Assembly (NCBI GenBank): GCA_023485715.1
Contig: JAMCZG010000005.1
Location: forward strand, 1-8,394
Direction of reading: 5' to 3'
DNA from: Patescibacteria group bacterium
GTDB lineage: Bacteria > Patescibacteriota > Microgenomatia > Levybacterales > UBA12049
DNA: 8,394 nt
Below the pieces are notes generated by a model. That model did no database searches, was not told where the DNA came from, and saw nothing but the letters and a program-made list of their open reading frames with translations. Numbering within the stretch: position 1 is the first letter of the stretch; each line of letters starts with the position of its first letter. The position numbers and the translations under genes are program-made. Positions 7,010 through 8,394 of this stretch are shown here, piece after piece.

Positions 7010-8299
7010 ATGATAAAAAAAAATAACCGCAAGAAATTAGTCGCAGTTATTGGAATTGGAAGAGTCGGATTCCCCCTCGCTCTAGTTCTTGCGAATTCCG
7101 GATTTTATGTTTACGGAATCGAGAAAGATGCGATAAAGGCAGAGCTTATAAATAAAGGAAAAATGCCTTTTATGGAAGATGGGGCAAAAAAAATATTAAA
7201 AAAAGTAATAGGTAAAAATTTTACAGTTACTCCTGATTATTCTTGTATCGAAAAATGCGATTATATTATCTTGACACTCGGAACACCGATAGACGAAAAT
7301 ATGAATCCTATTTTAGATCAGGTATGTGCCGCTGTAAATTCGATGAGACAATTTCTTCGGCCAGGACAGACATTAATACTGAGAAGCACAGTGTCTCCGG
7401 GAACAACACAATATGTCAAATCGATGCTTGAGGACTTAAATTCATTTAAAATCGGCAAAAATTTTTTTCTCGCTTTCTGTCCCGAACGAATTGCAGAAGG
7501 TCGGGCGATTCGGGAGATCGAAACAATTCCGCAAATGATCGGAGGACTAGACAGAAAAAGCAGCATAAAAGCGCAAGAGTTATTCAGAAAAATCGGCGTT
7601 AAAACTATAATCAGCGACGATATCTCGGCAGAGTTGGCAAAGCTCTTCACAAACATGTATAGATATATAAATCTTGCAATCGCCAATGAATTTATGGTAC
7701 TTGCAGACAGCCATAAAAGAGATATACACGAAATAATTAATTTAGTTAATTTTGGATATACAAGAGGCGGTTTAAATTCTCCTGGACTTACTGGAGGTCC
7801 CTGTCTTTTTAAAGACGGTTTTTTTCTTATCTCCGATTTGCCGTTCGGCGATCTTATTTCGACGAGTTGGAAAATTAACGAGTCGATTCCGCTTTTTTTA
7901 GTAAAAAAAGTAAAGAATGTTATACAACTTAAGAATAAAAAAGTTACGATTTTAGGGATGGCTTTTAAAGCCGAAATCGACGATATCAGAGAATCATTAA
8001 GTTTTAAAGTTAGAAAAGCATTGTTTCGAGAACAGGCAAATGTAACACTCCAAGATCCTTACACAAAAGAATATCAGCATCAAAAGATCGAACAGGACGT
8101 ATACAAGGCTGTAGAAAATGCGGACTTAATCTTTATCGGAACAAATCATAATGAATACAAAAGACTGGATATAAAAAAAATTATTAAAAATGCAAAAAAA
8201 AATTGTTTAGTCTGTGATGTGTGGAATGTTTTTGGTACAGGAAAAATATTATTTCCGCTAAAAGACGTGGTTTTATTAAAAAGTAAATTACCTTTATAA
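7010..8299 (+). CDS. Nucleotide-sugar 6-dehydrogenase (UDP-ManNAc/UDP-Glc dehydrogenase family)
   Basis: A 429-aa soluble enzyme of the UDP-glucose/UDP-N-acetylmannosamine dehydrogenase family, which oxidises the C6 alcohol of a UDP-sugar twice with NAD+ to a uronic acid. The NAD-binding domain has VAVIGIGRVGFPLA (11-24) and an acidic residue in GIEKD (36-40). Further signatures are LTLGTPID (88-95), LRSTVSPGTT (124-133), FCPERIAEGRA (156-166) and ELAKLFTNMYR (208-218), with K211 and N215 at the expected catalytic positions. The catalytic cysteine is C265 in GLTGGPCLFKDGFFL. The UDP-binding C-terminal domain shows LGMAFKAEIDDIRES (315-329) and CDVWNVFGTGK (402-412). Length and all motifs are normal, so the gene looks intact. 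The PERxxEGRA form is closer to the WecC/WbpA side than to classical UDP-glucose dehydrogenases, but substrate cannot be fixed. It likely supplies an activated uronic acid for the surface glycan built by the neighbouring genes. Transcribed divergently from the epimerase operon. Confidence 0.92.
   Translation: MIKKNNRKKLVAVIGIGRVGFPLALVLANSGFYVYGIEKDAIKAELINKGKMPFMEDGAKKILKKVIGKNFTVTPDYSCIEKCDYIILTLGTPIDENMNPILDQVCAAVNSMRQFLRPGQTLILRSTVSPGTTQYVKSMLEDLNSFKIGKNFFLAFCPERIAEGRAIREIETIPQMIGGLDRKSSIKAQELFRKIGVKTIISDDISAELAKLFTNMYRYINLAIANEFMVLADSHKRDIHEIINLVNFGYTRGGLNSPGLTGGPCLFKDGFFLISDLPFGDLISTSWKINESIPLFLVKKVKNVIQLKNKKVTILGMAFKAEIDDIRESLSFKVRKALFREQANVTLQDPYTKEYQHQKIEQDVYKAVENADLIFIGTNHNEYKRLDIKKIIKNAKKNCLVCDVWNVFGTGKILFPLKDVVLLKSKLPL
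8213..8233 (+). repeat. Source arm of a 21-bp inverted repeat at the dehydrogenase 3' end
   Basis: These bases encode the conserved CDVWNVF of the dehydrogenase C-terminal domain, so this is the native arm. A perfect inverted copy lies at 8373-8393, 139 bp away. The match stops at both ends (C versus A, and G versus A on the coding strand). Confidence 0.85.
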
Positions 8300-8394
8300 G
8301 GCAACGCTTTTAGGGATTCTGACTAAGGTCTTTTTATTTCTTCTGAGAGATCGAACATTAAGGATTCCGTATAAAAACATTCCACACATCACAT
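8300..8394. other. Tail after the dehydrogenase gene, no supported gene
   Basis: No convincing terminator is seen: the TTAG/CTAA pairing upstream of a TTTTT at 8331-8335 is too short. One - strand frame is open from the edge to a TAA at 8296-8294 and could be the last about 30 codons of a convergent gene (…RRNKKTLVRIPKSVAL), but the complementary + frame is open too and neither has a recognisable motif. The last 22 bases hold the inverted copy. Confidence 0.5.
8373..8393 (-). repeat. Inverted 21-bp copy of dehydrogenase coding sequence at the window edge
   Basis: On the - strand this stretch reads TGTGATGTG...GTTTTT exactly as 8213-8233 on the + strand. It ends one base before the window edge. 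Chance is an unlikely explanation for a 21-base perfect match within 140 bp. A fold-back chimera or a real inverted duplication are the alternatives. Confidence 0.85.

Noticed and set aside
8294..8392. Minus-strand fragment that begins like MCG and ends RIPKSVAL, briefly suggestive of an asparagine synthetase N terminus or a convergent gene
   Set aside because: It is only about 30 codons, lacks any further family motif, the opposite strand is equally open, and its first codons fall in the inverted copy of dehydrogenase sequence.
1..8394. CRISPR array, tRNA/rRNA, insertion sequence or defence system
   Set aside because: No regularly spaced direct repeats, no cloverleaf or rRNA-like sequence, no transposase or nuclease motifs; all recognisable genes belong to glycan synthesis.

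Overview
The window is AT-rich, densely packed with genes, and devoted to cell-surface glycan or glycoconjugate synthesis. Gene content (a GT2-type transferase end, a YfhO-like membrane protein, a GT39-like membrane protein, a sugar C-methyltransferase, an extended-SDR sugar epimerase/dehydratase and a nucleotide-sugar dehydrogenase), tight overlaps and the absence of Shine-Dalgarno motifs suggest a bacterium, possibly of the Patescibacteria/CPR type. That placement is inferred from gene style only; no marker gene is present.

Layout. (1) 1-4669, + strand: the C-terminal end of a membrane-anchored glycosyltransferase, a 941-aa YfhO-like protein and a 526-aa GT39-like protein. Stop and start codons overlap at both junctions, so this looks like one translationally coupled operon. 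(2) 4628-6903, - strand: a two-gene operon, epimerase/dehydratase first and C-methyltransferase second, 5 nt apart. Both genes are broken as written. The epimerase has an in-frame stop created by a 14-bp tandem duplication. The methyltransferase has a 1-nt deletion and a segment replaced by a perfect 30-bp inverted copy of its own upstream coding sequence. (3) 6904-7009: a divergent intergenic region with a good sigma-70-like promoter facing the broken operon. (4) 7010-8299, + strand: an intact UDP-sugar (UDP-ManNAc/UDP-Glc type) 6-dehydrogenase. (5) 8300-8394: a tail without a supported gene, ending in a 21-bp inverted copy of the 3' end of the dehydrogenase gene.

How the genes fit together. 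The dehydrogenase would supply a nucleotide-activated uronic acid. The epimerase/methyltransferase pair would, if intact, make a modified (epimerised, C-methylated) NDP-sugar. The three membrane proteins would use lipid-linked sugars at or across the membrane. These roles are family-level; no substrate can be assigned.

The main result of the hunt is not a new enzyme system. It is a cluster of short, locally templated copy lesions (tandem duplication, inverted copies about 140 bp from their source) within about 3.2 kb. Three of the lesions fall in the two - strand genes, while the + strand genes look intact. They are either real replication-slippage/template-switch mutations decaying one operon, or chimeric-read or assembly artefacts; raw reads would decide.
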